A DNA stretch of 64,000 nucleotides from Halotia wernerae (GCA_034931985.1 JAYGHB010000108.1:4051-68050); one strand, 5' to 3'. Shown: positions 54,701 through 62,973, numbered from the stretch's first letter. Notes: generated by a model not told the origin, from the letters alone. Program-made: numbers and translations.

Positions 54701-55018
54701 AGTACTATCGGTTTTATGAGTCTCACAATGGCGCAACTGCTGCATACTCTTAGCTGTCGTTCGCCGCAACACAGCATTTTTAGCTCCGAAAAACTGCCAG
54801 CCAACCACTACTTAACTGTAGCGCTGGGAGGCTCCTTCGGGCTGCAAATATTAGCAGCAGCAGTACCGGGACTCAGACAACTACTAAACTTGACGGCAAT
54901 TAATATTTTGGATGGTGCTGTGATTGGCACTAGCGCCTTACTGCCTTTTGTGGTGAATGAAGGTACGAAACCAATTCAAAATTCAAAATTCAAAATTCAA
55001 AATAATTCCAGCCCTTGA
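51785..55018 (+). CDS. P-type cation-transporting ATPase with N-terminal HMA-like domain
   Basis: 1077 residues. An N-terminal HMA2-like ferredoxin-fold domain (about 12-90) lacks a CxxC metal site. It is followed by a P2-type (Ca2+/cation) ATPase: actuator motif DESALTGESLPIPKN, phosphorylation Asp460 in CLDKTGTITENK, hinge motif MTGDGINDAPALKVADVGIA and a C-terminal set of membrane helices. The nucleotide domain has an extra basic loop, KKRRGRPSSSPRAKQ, with an AT-hook-like RGRP core (about residues 616-630). The last residues (QNSKFKIQNNSS) come from ATTCAAA heptamers. The transported ion is unknown. It heads a region with MetK, HMA2 and DUF5132 genes. Confidence 0.9.
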   Translation: MNHHFPNSHPSKNPIVRTIHTAVKGRARYKVDKLHRSESLKQYIELRLKDEAGIKDVFANPLTGSVLVIFQPDFSPQAIALLIKAIVCDFLGKSGKSLAKTPGISPAKQLSSSKRGNFTSNMSQLTTSGQEQQILPWHILKADTAIAYLHTSATSGLSSNAAQGQLQTYGANVLPESETRSHLSMFIDQFKSLPVGLLSVAAGLSIATGGVADAVVIMGVVFINAVIGYATESNSEKIINSLKHLVKPSAVVIRDGISQEISATEIVLGDILVLSPGSYVPADARLIEANRLSVDESALTGESLPIPKNTELLSKQDIPLGDRVNMVYMGTLVTGGQGLAVVVATGKFTEMGRIHTLVSESQMPETPMQKQLDQAGSQLVVVSGAVCAVVFGIGLLRGYGVIQMLKSSISLAVAAVPEGLPTIATTTLALGIANMRRHNVLIRRLDAVETLGSVQTICLDKTGTITENKMSVVELYTDIKSIQVSSDGKFIAQAQDINPYNCDQLLKLIHVSVLCNESEVHKNSDGEYVVKGSATENALIYLAISAGVDVIQLKENYPCCRTNHRSENQNFMSTVHAMKHEDTPSPNSADDEPDSLSLIAAKTEIGSLQPLAAQKKRRGRPSSSPRAKQLLVALKGSPSEMLEMSTQQIKNGKLVTLTEADRQAIENENEVMAGKGLRILGAAYTHITEAQTNGNVPRNVIWLGLIGMADPIRNGVKDLMGVFHQAGINTMMITGDQSPTAYAIGKELNLSRGEQLEILDSTNLNNLDPEVMKGLCDRVNVFARVSPANKLQIVQALQSAGKVVSMTGDGINDAPALKVADVGIAMGHTGTDAAREVADIVLENDNLETMIIAVSHGRTIYNNIRKSVHFLLSTNLSEIMVMLTATTVGIGQPLNAMQLLWLNLVTDIFPGLALALEPPEPDVLSQPPRNPEERIIKTSDFQRIIFESATISVSSLAAYGYAISRYGIGPQASTIGFMSLTMAQLLHTLSCRSPQHSIFSSEKLPANHYLTVALGGSFGLQILAAAVPGLRQLLNLTAINILDGAVIGTSALLPFVVNEGTKPIQNSKFKIQNNSSP
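54974..55001. repeat. Tandem ATTCAAA heptamers inside the ATPase gene end
   Basis: Four perfect ATTCAAA units; heptamer tandem repeats (STRR type) are known in heterocystous cyanobacteria. They encode the last residues of the ATPase and probably displaced its original C-terminus. Confidence 0.85.
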
Positions 55019-55265
55019 TGGTGCGTTACGGCTATTCCTCACTCTCTCAAACGCTCATATCCTTACTAGCCGTAACACACACTCTTATTCTCTGCGCCTC
55101 TGCGACCACCGTTCGCGTAGCGTCTGCGATAGGAGAAGTTTGCTCAACGGGGGGAACCCCCGCACCGCTACTTCTCTCTGCGTGATACCGTTTCACTTTA
55201 AAGTTGATACATTTGGGCAGGCAGGGGGAGCTGAGACAAATTCAAGCAAAAAGGCAAAGTAATTT

Positions 55266-56465
55266 ATGAAAAAAGATTTTTTGTTTACATCGGAATCTGT
55301 CACCGAAGGACATCCTGATAAACTTTGCGATCAGATCAGCGATGCAATTGTCGATCAGTTTCTCCGGCGAGACCCCTTTGCCAGAGTCATTACCGAATGT
55401 GCGGTATCAACGGCGATTGTCTTCATTTCTGCTAGGTTTGAGTCGGATGTGATCGTGGATTTTACGAAAATAGCCAGACAGGTAATTAAACAAGTTGGTT
55501 ATGACCAGCCTGACTTTAATGCCAAGACTTGTAGCATTATGACTAGCTTGAAGGAATTACCCCCTAGTGAGAATCGCTTGTGGGATGAAAAAAAACTCTC
55601 CGAAGAGGAGATAGAAAACATTCCCGTCAAAGACCAGGTGACGGTATTTGGTTTTGCTTGCAATCAAACCAAAGCTTTGATGCCACTTCCCATTTGGCTA
55701 GCACATCAATTAGCCAAAAAACTAACCAATGTCAGGGAGGTGAAAATATTGCCGTACTTGGCACCTGATGGTAAAACTCAGGTAGCAATCGAATACAAAG
55801 ACAGCAAACCCTATCGTATTTATAGTATTACGTTGATTGCTAGTCAGAGTAAGTTACTAGGATCAAATGGAGCTAATCTCAAGCGTCTTCAGGAAGATTT
55901 GCGAGAAAGCGTAATTGATGTTGTCTTTGCAGATGAAGAACTCAAACCCGATGCTAACACCAGAATATTTATCGACTCTGACGATCCCTTTGCCATTGGC
56001 GGTCCCTCTGTTCATTCGGGGTTAACGGGTAGAAAGAATGCGATAGATACTTACGGCGAATATTCCCGCCACAGTGGTGCAGCACTGAGTGGCAAAGACC
56101 CCACACGCATAGATAGGGTAGGAGCTTATGCAGCGCGTTATGCTGCTAAGAATGTAGTTGCAGCAGGTCTAGCTAATGAATGTGAGGTGCAACTCACCTA
56201 TTCTGTAGGACTTTCTCGACCTGTCAGTATTCAGGTAGAAAGCTTTGGCACAGGTAAGATTTCTGATGAAGAAATTGCCGTAATTCTGGAGAAGAATTTT
56301 GATTTCCGACTTGCAGGGATCATCCGGGAGTTTAATCTAAGATACTTGCCTGCGATCGTCAAAGGTGGATTTTATAGAAAGCTTGCCGCCTACGGTCATG
56401 TGGGTAGGCTAGATATTGGCGTATTGCCTTGGGAGGAAATAGATAAAGTGCCAGTTTTGCAATAG
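55266..56465 (+). CDS. metK: S-adenosylmethionine synthetase
   Basis: Makes SAM from methionine and ATP, cytosolic. The N-terminal FTSESVTEGHPDKLCDQISD is canonical, as are KTQVAIEY, the GGPSVHSGLTGRKNAIDTYG loop, and the GKDPTRIDRVGAYAARYAAK signature. The length of 399 residues is usual. Some stretches diverge from standard cyanobacterial MetK (for example DFTKIARQVIKQVGYDQPD), so it may be a second, acquired copy; whether the genome has another cannot be seen here. It lies between the cation ATPase and an HMA2 protein and may be co-transcribed with them. Confidence 0.93.
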   Translation: MKKDFLFTSESVTEGHPDKLCDQISDAIVDQFLRRDPFARVITECAVSTAIVFISARFESDVIVDFTKIARQVIKQVGYDQPDFNAKTCSIMTSLKELPPSENRLWDEKKLSEEEIENIPVKDQVTVFGFACNQTKALMPLPIWLAHQLAKKLTNVREVKILPYLAPDGKTQVAIEYKDSKPYRIYSITLIASQSKLLGSNGANLKRLQEDLRESVIDVVFADEELKPDANTRIFIDSDDPFAIGGPSVHSGLTGRKNAIDTYGEYSRHSGAALSGKDPTRIDRVGAYAARYAAKNVVAAGLANECEVQLTYSVGLSRPVSIQVESFGTGKISDEEIAVILEKNFDFRLAGIIREFNLRYLPAIVKGGFYRKLAAYGHVGRLDIGVLPWEEIDKVPVLQ

Positions 56466-56505
56466 ACCTCTTGCATAAGTCTATTTTTTGGATATCGAAC
56501 CACAG

Positions 56506-57111
56506 ATGAACACCGATCAGGAGAACAGTTGCGTGTTGACAAATGGTTATAGCATTAACACTAAAATGCCGGAATTTATTGAGAAAGCCACCTTAAAAAC
56601 ACCATATCAACCGATATCTACAAGGGTTGTAAGTTCTACTCCCGGAAGATTGCGCTTGAGAGTGGCTCATTCCCATCGTCAACTAAAAAAGATGCAACGC
56701 ATCGCTAGTGCTTTAAAAGCAAATCCTCACATTAATCAAGTGAAGACAAATGTTCATCATGGCAGTATTGTCATCAATCACGATGGTGAGGATGGCAGTC
56801 TAGAAAATGTGCTGGCGACACTTCAGGATTTAGGAATAATTTTTGCCGATATTGCTGAAGGTAATACCGAAGCAGCAGCAGGATTATCAGCTGCGTTTAT
56901 TGATTTAAACCAGCGCGTCAAACAAGCAACAGATGGTACTTTTGATCTGCGAATTCTTTTTCCTTTAGGACTAGCTAGTCTTTCGTTGCGGCAATTATTT
57001 AATAAAGGACTGCAGTTGGAGACTATTCCCTGGTATGTTTTAGCATGGTATGCTTTTGATAGCTTTATTAAGCTGAACAAACAAAGCCAAAACGAATCAA
57101 CAACCGAGTGA
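56506..57111 (+). CDS. HMA2-domain protein
   Basis: About 201 residues. A heavy-metal-associated-like ferredoxin fold at about residues 40-110 (RVVSSTPGRLRLRVAHSHRQ, then NQVKTNVHHGSIVINHDGED) has no CxxC. The C-terminal part holds two short hydrophobic segments (FPLGLASLSLRQLF, WYVLAWYAFDSF). A start at 56506 (ATG) is preferred; frames from 56488 (TTG) or 56566 (ATG) are also possible. The early part overlaps a common dispersed repeat (ACCACAGATGAACAC). Paralogues are at 61319 (decayed) and 61606 (frameshifted). Role unknown. Confidence 0.78.
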   Translation: MNTDQENSCVLTNGYSINTKMPEFIEKATLKTPYQPISTRVVSSTPGRLRLRVAHSHRQLKKMQRIASALKANPHINQVKTNVHHGSIVINHDGEDGSLENVLATLQDLGIIFADIAEGNTEAAAGLSAAFIDLNQRVKQATDGTFDLRILFPLGLASLSLRQLFNKGLQLETIPWYVLAWYAFDSFIKLNKQSQNESTTE

Positions 57112-57151
57112 GCAAAGCCGTAAAAAAGCCGTAAAAAAGCCGTAAAAAAGT

Positions 57152-59503
57152 TTAGTTGATCCGCCAAATTTTGATAGTTTTGTCAGAAATAGCACTAGCA
57201 AGAAATTGACCATCGAGGCTAATAGCAAGAGAATTTACTGCCCCTGAGTGTTCTATAGTTTGCAGCAATTCTTTGGTCGGTAAATGCCAAATTTTAATAG
57301 TTTTGTCGCCGCTACCACTAAAGAGAATTTCTCCATCCGAACTAACAGCTAAGGATTTTACCTCGTCTGAATGTCCTGTCAAGGTATGCAGTACTTTACC
57401 TGTAGCTAGATGCCAAATCTTGATGGTTTTGTCGGCGCTACCGCTAAAGAGAATTTCTCCATCCGGACTAATGATTATTGATTTCACCTCACCTAAATGT
57501 CCGTTTAGAGTGCGTAAAGGATCTCCTGTGCGTGGGTTCCATAGCCGAATTTTATTGTCAGAACTACCACTGGCGAGGATTGTACTATCTGGGCTGATAG
57601 CAGCGGCATTAACTGCGAATGAATGCCATAGGGTACAAATGCGCTCGCCTTTGTGTAAGTTCCAAATTTTAATTTTATTACTACCACTGGCAAGAATTTT
57701 GCCGTCGGGACTGATTGCTATACAGTTAACAGGTTTTTGATGTCCTAACAAAGTGTGGATGAGTTTGCCAGAATTGAGATCCCATACTTTGACATTACCT
57801 TTAGGGTGTTGACAGCTACCAACAGCGAGAAAATGCCCATCAGAACTAATAGCAACAGATGAAATTTCTCCTAAATCTTCTGTGAAAGTGCGAATCAGCT
57901 TGCTGGTTTTGAGATCCCATACCTTGACGGTTTTATCTGCACACCCACTGACTAAATTCTCACCATCAGGACTAATGACGACAGATGTCACGTTTCCTAA
58001 ATGTCCAGTGAGGGTGTGGGTGAGAACGGTATGTTGTAGTTTAACTTGATGTTTGAGATTGGCGATGCCATGCAACATTTCCTCAACATCAGCAATACTC
58101 TGACTATCACCCACCGCTACAAAATATTCTCTTAACTTTTTGACATATTCTTCATCTTTAATGCTGACGGCTAATTTCATTGCCTGAATCGGGTTGAGAG
58201 AATCTTGTGGTGAGATTTGGTGTAGTTGCAACCATGTATTCACAGAATAATTTAGCTGTTCGTTTGCCCAAGAGCGTAGTTTACCGCCGTAGGCATCGCT
58301 TAAATGGCATACACTCAAGGCTAATTGCAAAGCTAATTCCGGAATCCAGTCACAACACTCATTTTCTAGAGCTTGGTAAACTTGTTTGTAACCTGAGGCG
58401 ATAACCTGTAGTGATTGTAGATCAGAAGTATCTTCTAGCAAACTCGGCAGCAACTCTGGTAGTAGCGTCGGTACACCATGATCAACCAGGTGATAAGAAT
58501 CTGCTACCCAGGCTGCAACCAAACAGTGATAGGTAATCAAAACCTGGCAAAGTTCTTCAAAATCCTGACGATTGACTTGATATTGTAAGGATAATTTACT
58601 AATATCAATTCCTTTCTCACTCCATTTTTCTACTTTTTCTAAAATTGCTAAATTAACAACATTATCTTGTCCAAAATGATTAATTTCTTCTAAATTTTCT
58701 CCTGATGCTATCAATTTATCTCTAATTTTTTTCCATTCTAAAGCTCGTCTTTTAGCAGACTCTTCCAAAATTTCTCGATAAGGTAAACGAGCAATTGTTT
58801 TATAGTAATAATTGTGTTGCCCCAATCCCCAGTAGGCGATCCGAAAATTTAAATAATCTCCATCTTTTTCTGACTCTAAAATCAAAATAGGCTCTGTTTT
58901 CAACATGACAAACAGAGCCTTAATACTTGATTCACTGTGAAAACGTTTACTATCCCAAGCGCCTGCTAAAAACTCTGTTGGTCTAACTTGACTCTGTAGA
59001 GAGTAATGCTGGTTGAGAAAATCTCGTAATCCTTCAGCCAACATTAACCCAATTTGAGACATTTTTTCATCTTTATGATCATCAAATTGGTCAAAATGTA
59101 CTTGAGGAGGAGCAATAAAAATTTTTAGTGGAGTGCGTGCATAATTGTTATGTTCTAAAATTTGTGAAGGGTATAATCTTAAAGGCCAGCTATCAAGAAT
59201 TTTATGTATTTCTGGCAATTTGAGCGCTATTTCTCTCTCTTGGGCAGCTATTCTGAATCGTGTCTCGTGATTGTAAAGTATTAATTGCTGCTGGTGTTTT
59301 TTTTGTTCTTTAAAGTCTTCAGCATCACTGCTTATTTGATTTGAAGTATTTAGAGCTTTGAGTAATTCGGGAATTGCTTGAATCGATTCATATTTACTCA
59401 GAGACAGACTGGATTGACTTCTTTTTTGTACTAACTCCGCAACAACAGGTGCAAACTCTAGTACCAGTTGAATTAGTAACCTTAACCCTTGATGCATAAA
59501 CAC
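57152..59503 (-). CDS. WD40-repeat protein with helical N-terminal region
   Basis: 783 residues. The N-terminal about 480 residues are helical with no family I recognise (segments FIAPPQVHFDQF, EGLRDFLNQHY, ALFVMLKTEPILILE). Seven WD40 repeats from about residue 495 (GHLGNVTSVVISPDGENLVS onward) form one propeller. A similar N-terminal layout occurs in other cyanobacterial WD40 proteins of unknown role. It is the only minus-strand gene within the cation-transport region and is convergent with the HMA2 gene. No membrane segment. Confidence 0.8.
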   Translation of the reverse strand: MFMHQGLRLLIQLVLEFAPVVAELVQKRSQSSLSLSKYESIQAIPELLKALNTSNQISSDAEDFKEQKKHQQQLILYNHETRFRIAAQEREIALKLPEIHKILDSWPLRLYPSQILEHNNYARTPLKIFIAPPQVHFDQFDDHKDEKMSQIGLMLAEGLRDFLNQHYSLQSQVRPTEFLAGAWDSKRFHSESSIKALFVMLKTEPILILESEKDGDYLNFRIAYWGLGQHNYYYKTIARLPYREILEESAKRRALEWKKIRDKLIASGENLEEINHFGQDNVVNLAILEKVEKWSEKGIDISKLSLQYQVNRQDFEELCQVLITYHCLVAAWVADSYHLVDHGVPTLLPELLPSLLEDTSDLQSLQVIASGYKQVYQALENECCDWIPELALQLALSVCHLSDAYGGKLRSWANEQLNYSVNTWLQLHQISPQDSLNPIQAMKLAVSIKDEEYVKKLREYFVAVGDSQSIADVEEMLHGIANLKHQVKLQHTVLTHTLTGHLGNVTSVVISPDGENLVSGCADKTVKVWDLKTSKLIRTFTEDLGEISSVAISSDGHFLAVGSCQHPKGNVKVWDLNSGKLIHTLLGHQKPVNCIAISPDGKILASGSNKIKIWNLHKGERICTLWHSFAVNAAAISPDSTILASGSSDNKIRLWNPRTGDPLRTLNGHLGEVKSIIISPDGEILFSGSADKTIKIWHLATGKVLHTLTGHSDEVKSLAVSSDGEILFSGSGDKTIKIWHLPTKELLQTIEHSGAVNSLAISLDGQFLASAISDKTIKIWRIN

Positions 59504-59681
59504 ATACAGCAGATTTTAATATGGTGAAGTACACAACCTAGTACCGCAAGGCGGAAGTCAAAGTCAATTGATTTTGGATTTATGATCCCACAGTGCTGGA
59601 CGCACCCACTTTTATAGTACAGACTCATGATCACGTAAAAACTTTTGATTCAATAAATGCCACACTCAGTTGAGGTATGTC

Positions 59682-60134
59682 ATGAAGAATTGGTAGACAT
59701 TAGATACACCAGATGTACTGCAACAATTAAGCAGCGATACTTCAGAAGGTTTGAGCTAAGGGGAAGCAACTCATCGCCTAAAATTGTACGGATTTAACGA
59801 TCTGAGAGAACAGGATCTCAAAAAACCTTGGCAGATACTCTGGGAACAACTAACTGAAACCCTGGTAATTATCTTGATAGTTGCGGCGATCGCCTCGGCT
59901 TTTTTGGGTGACTACAAGGATGGTTTGGGGATCATCGCTATTGTTATCTTAATTGCTGTCTTGGGTTTTACTCAAGAATACCGGGCGCAGAAAGCGATCG
60001 CCACTCTGAAAAAGTTGTCAGTACCCACAGTGAAAGTCCGACGCAGTGGACGTGTAGAGGAAATCTCGGCTCGTCACCTTGTGCCAGGAGATATCGTACA
60101 ACTAGATGCTGGGGATCTTGTACCAGCAGAGTAG
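59682..60134 (+). pseudogene. P-type cation ATPase, N-terminal remnant
   Basis: The frame starting at ATG 59682 reads MKNW-stop-TLDTPDVLQQLSSDT, GLS-stop-GEATHRLKLYGFNDL, then membrane helices (VIILIVAAIASAFLG) and the actuator start (YRAQKAIATLKKL to GDIVQLDAGDLVPAE), then a stop at 60132. In-frame stops are at 59694 and 59757. The family continues for about 800 more residues, which are absent. Inactive remnant of a second cation ATPase. Confidence 0.85.
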
Positions 60135-60281
60135 CGTGGTTTTCTGGGGTATGGAGATAGAAAAGTGGCTACTCCGTAAACCTTAACTGCGCGTTCCGCA
60201 TTGAATTGTAAAGCGGTAAGAAGTTTTTCCCAACAAGGCCATAGAATAAAAGTGATTCAGAACAATGGAGGTGAAAATACT

Positions 60282-60542
60282 ATGTCAATTAAATTTTTAC
60301 CCGACATTGGAGATTTAGCCGAAGGTCTTGGTGTGACAGGTATTGCAGCGTTGCTTCTTCTACCAGTAATCGTCCGTATAGGTAAACCAATCACCAAAGC
60401 AGTGATTAAAAGTGCAATCCTTTTCTATGAAAACAACAAGGGAGCGATCGCAGAAATTGGCGATTCGTGGGAAGAGATCGTAGCAGAAGCAAGGACTGAG
60501 CTTGCTGAAAGGCCGATGAAGTCAGCTCAACCAATAGAATAG
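60282..60542 (+). CDS. DUF5132 family protein, copy 1
   Basis: 86 residues starting MSIKFLPDIGDLAEGLGVTG, with a ribosome-binding site GGAGGTG 9 bases upstream. One hydrophobic segment (IAALLLLPVIVRIG) is followed by AVIKSAILFYENNKG and an acidic helix. DUF5132 proteins are small, probably membrane-associated, and often found near HMA2 proteins and cation ATPases. Function unknown. A second copy lies 415 bases downstream. Confidence 0.8.
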   Translation: MSIKFLPDIGDLAEGLGVTGIAALLLLPVIVRIGKPITKAVIKSAILFYENNKGAIAEIGDSWEEIVAEARTELAERPMKSAQPIE

Positions 60543-60595
60543 AAACTTCTGAGGTTAATTAAATCTCAGAAATCACCATATTACTATTGAACCTC

Positions 60596-60780
60596 GCATG
60601 ACTATAAGTCACGCGATTCCTGCTTCAACGATCTCCGCCTAGAGCAATCCAGGTCTTACGAATTCTCCACAGGCGTTTAAAGCCTCCGGCGCACCGACGG
60701 CGGCTATACTATTTTAACACGAATCCACTCAAGTATGGAGCGCCTAACTCATGACTAGAAGTCACGAGTGTGCAGCTTGT
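60596..60780 (-). pseudogene. TnpB (IS200/IS605-type) C-terminal relic
   Basis: On the minus strand the segment GAPEALNACGEFVRPGLL, then a stop, then AEIVEAGIA matches the usual end of TnpB proteins in cyanobacterial IS200/IS605 elements. The flanking sequences GACTATAAGTCACGCG and GACTAGAAGTCACGAG are typical companions. Heavily degenerate; no start or catalytic core remains. Confidence 0.5.
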
Positions 60781-60956
60781 AGAAATCAAACAGTATGCAA
60801 CTTAACTTGAGAGATGGATTTTGGCAAAAAGCAATTTAGATAAGGAATTATTAAGCATATGATCGCTTACCGTGGTTATTAATTGGACTTGTTCTGCGAC
60901 TTGATGAAGTTAAAAGTGATAGTCTAAAAGTGTAGGAATACAGGAGAAAAAATCCT

Positions 60957-61247
60957 ATGGCACCTAAATTTGTACCTGAACTTGAAGAAGTAGTTGAAGG
61001 TCTTGGTGTACCCGGTATTGCAGCAATAGTCCTTTTACCTGTTCTAATTCCAGTTGCGGGAAGTTTTGGTAAATCTATAGCCAAAGCAACTATTAAAGGT
61101 GGAATTGTTCTCTATGAAAAAGGTAAAGATGTAATTGCTGAAGTTGGCGAAACCTTTGAGGATATTATTGCTGAAGCCAAGGCTGAAATTGCAGAGGAAC
61201 AATCTAGAGATCTTGAACCTGCCGCACTGGAAGGGGAGAATGGCTAG
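60957..61247 (+). CDS. DUF5132 family protein, copy 2
   Basis: 96 residues, a clear paralogue of copy 1 (FVPELEEVVEGLGVPGIAAI, then LPVLIPVAGSFGKSIAKATI, then an acidic EDIIAEAKAEIAEEQ tail). A ribosome-binding site AGGAG precedes the ATG. Membrane-associated by its one hydrophobic segment. It ends with a strong intrinsic terminator at 61274. Confidence 0.82.
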   Translation: MAPKFVPELEEVVEGLGVPGIAAIVLLPVLIPVAGSFGKSIAKATIKGGIVLYEKGKDVIAEVGETFEDIIAEAKAEIAEEQSRDLEPAALEGENG

Positions 61248-61273
61248 TTTGTACCAATGATCAAAGTTGTTTG

Positions 61274-61304
61274 AAGGATGGGTATCTCACCCATCCTTTT
61301 TTGA
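61274..61304 (+). terminator. Intrinsic terminator after DUF5132 copy 2
   Basis: Stem AAGGATGGGT / ACCCATCCTT around a 5-base loop, followed by a T run. It lies 27 bases after the stop codon. Confidence 0.9.
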
Positions 61305-61318
61305 GAAAAACTAACTTT

Positions 61319-61608
61319 ATGAATTTATTGCCGCTGGATTCTGTTCCAAAACCAATACATCTATAAGTCATTAGTATTACTCCAGGTCGAATTCGAGTGC
61401 GCGTTGCTCATCAGCATCGCGAACAGTAAGCTATGGCAAACATTGCCAGTGTGCTTAAAAGTTTTTTTCCGTTGATTTACGTTTCTTGTTTCCGCTTTTG
61501 TTAACTATACTGGACTGGCGCTGCGGCAATTGTTAACTAAAAGTCCAGGTTTGAAAACAGATCCCTGCAATTACCACCAGCAAAAGTATAATTTAGGCAA
61601 GAGGTCTA
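61319..61608 (+). pseudogene. HMA2-domain protein, decayed copy
   Basis: Starts MNLLPLDSVPKPIHL, then a stop, then VISITPGRIRVRVAHQHREQ, then a stop, then AMANIASVLKSFFP; after a gap another frame reads YTGLALRQLLTKSPGLKTDP. These match the PGRLRLRVAHSH and LRQLF regions of the intact copy at 56506 in the right order. Several stops and an internal deletion show it is dead. Confidence 0.82.
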
Positions 61609-62135
61609 TTTAGTTGGCGGTTCCTGATGATCGCTCATTTTCATCAAACTTTCTAAAGCGTACCAAAGCAACAGATACAATACTGTTGACTGCCAGCGTG
61701 CTAACTGAGGAAGTAAACGTTTAATCGCAAACGCAATTATGGTAAACCGTAGAAGCGATCGCAAATCAACTGTATCTTTTGTTGCTTGTTTAATTTGTTG
61801 GTTAAAGCTGGATAAAGTCTGAGTTAGGCTTGTCGAGTGTAATTTTTTTTTTCTGAGGTATTGACAAGAGTTATACCTAAAGCCTGTAATTTACTTAAAG
61901 CATCTGCAAGACCTTCGCTGCCACCAGAATAGTAGATTGTAATGCTACCTGTCTGCAAATTGGTCTTCACTTTTTCAATTTGAGGAAAAAGAGAGTTTAG
62001 AGAAGTAGCCATTGCCATAATTTCCTTATTTTCTTGATATTGGCTAGGAATCTTCAACCGCAGACGACCAGGAGTATTACTAACAATTTGTAATTGTATA
62101 GGTGTAGATAATTTATGGGGGGAAAATTGCTGCAT
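61606..62135 (-). pseudogene. HMA2-domain protein with frameshift at a 10-A run
   Basis: From ATG 62135 (after a GGAG site) the frame encodes an HMA2 domain (IVSNTPGRLRLKIPSQYQE, then VKTNLQTGSITIYYSGGSEG) and stops at 61824. Right at a run of ten T on the plus strand (61843-61852, A on the coding strand) the other frame opens and gives the expected C-terminal half (LTQTLSSFNQQIKQATKDTV, then LYLLLWYALESLMKM), ending at 61606. Joined, the protein would be about 175 residues and match the intact paralogue. The shift may be a mutation, a sequencing error in the homopolymer, or transcriptional slippage. Confidence 0.78.
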
Positions 62136-62798
62136 AAATTTTTCTCCAAACATTCCCAAAAATAAAAAATAAAGATAGGCAAGATACCCATCCCTCAAAT
62201 ATCTTATCATTCATAAGCATAATATAAATAAAATTATTAAAAATTAGAAGTCATCCAAAACGACCGTTACATATTGATAAGTTATCTCCTTAGCTGGATG
62301 ATTAAAAATTACAGGAGTAGTGTTATATTCAACCAATTCGCCAATCCGATTTCCTTCTTGTAATTCAACATTAAAAAATGCTGTAATAAAAAGCTTTGAT
62401 TTGGGCGTGCAAAATAACTTCCGTATCATGTGTATATCTCATAACAGGTGCAGTTGAAATTGGTTGCATAAGCCCCATTCACTGTTATCTCCAAAAATCA
62501 GAGAATTACGCTGATTTTTGAATAAAACAGGACAAAAAATTGTAATTAAATTAATAAATTAAAATCTGATTTATAAAAACTCATTATGATGATATAAAAA
62601 TAATGTGAGGAACTTGTGAGGTTTTCTAGTCTTGGTACATCACAAAATCCTCACATTTTATCTCTAAGCTTTAGCAAAAGAAGCTAATTTAGAGCAAGCA
62701 AAAACTAAATTTATATCTGTATTTTAACCTCTGTTAATTTATTTTTTAATTTTCTCTTAATTATTAATTTAACTTATCAAATTAAAAGGAATTTAGTT
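62136..62798. other. AT-rich intergenic region
   Basis: About 660 AT-rich bases. One weak open frame is listed separately; I see nothing else with confidence. Confidence 0.4.
62244..62429 (-). CDS. Possible 61-aa hypothetical protein
   Basis: An open frame (MIRKLFCTPKSKLFITAFFN, then VELQEGNRIGELVEYN) of fairly normal composition, but without a good ribosome-binding site or a family I recognise. It may be chance. Confidence 0.25.
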   Translation of the reverse strand: MIRKLFCTPKSKLFITAFFNVELQEGNRIGELVEYNTTPVIFNHPAKEITYQYVTVVLDDF

Positions 62799-62930
62799 AT
62801 GACCAATATTGATCATTATCACTCAGCTAACGGTCAACATCAGAGACATCACGATCATTCCAAAACACATATTTCAAGAACAGGAACATTGCGATGTAAT
62901 CCAGGTTTGGAATGTCTACTTAAGACTTAA
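62799..62930 (+). CDS. His-rich small ORF (43 aa)
   Basis: ATG preceded by AAAGGAATTT; the product begins MTNIDHYHSANGQHQRHHDH and has nine His in the first 31 residues, later two Cys. The last codons run into a TTTTGAC heptamer repeat, so the true C-terminus may be lost. His-rich peptides can bind metals; the HMA2/ATPase genes nearby make that worth noting, but the function is unknown. Confidence 0.4.
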   Translation: MTNIDHYHSANGQHQRHHDHSKTHISRTGTLRCNPGLECLLKT

Positions 62931-62973
62931 GACTTTTGACTTTTGACTTTTGACTTCCGCATAGCGGTACTAG
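62931..62973. repeat. Right end of the CTAG mini-element, second copy
   Basis: GACTTTT heptamers followed by GACTTCCGCATAGCGGTA and CTAG, matching the right end of the element in the YoeB gene (GACTTCCGCGCAGCGGTA, CTAG). The left end is not recognised here. Confidence 0.75.

Noticed and set aside
54957..55262. Plus-strand open frame between the ATPase and metK
   Set aside because: It overlaps the ATPase end in another frame, consists of heptamer and GTTCGCGTAGCG-type repeats, and has no protein-like pattern.
55266..56465. MetK as SAM supplier dedicated to the borosin-like locus
   Set aside because: It is more than 20 kb away, on the other strand, with many unrelated genes between; nothing in the sequence ties them together.
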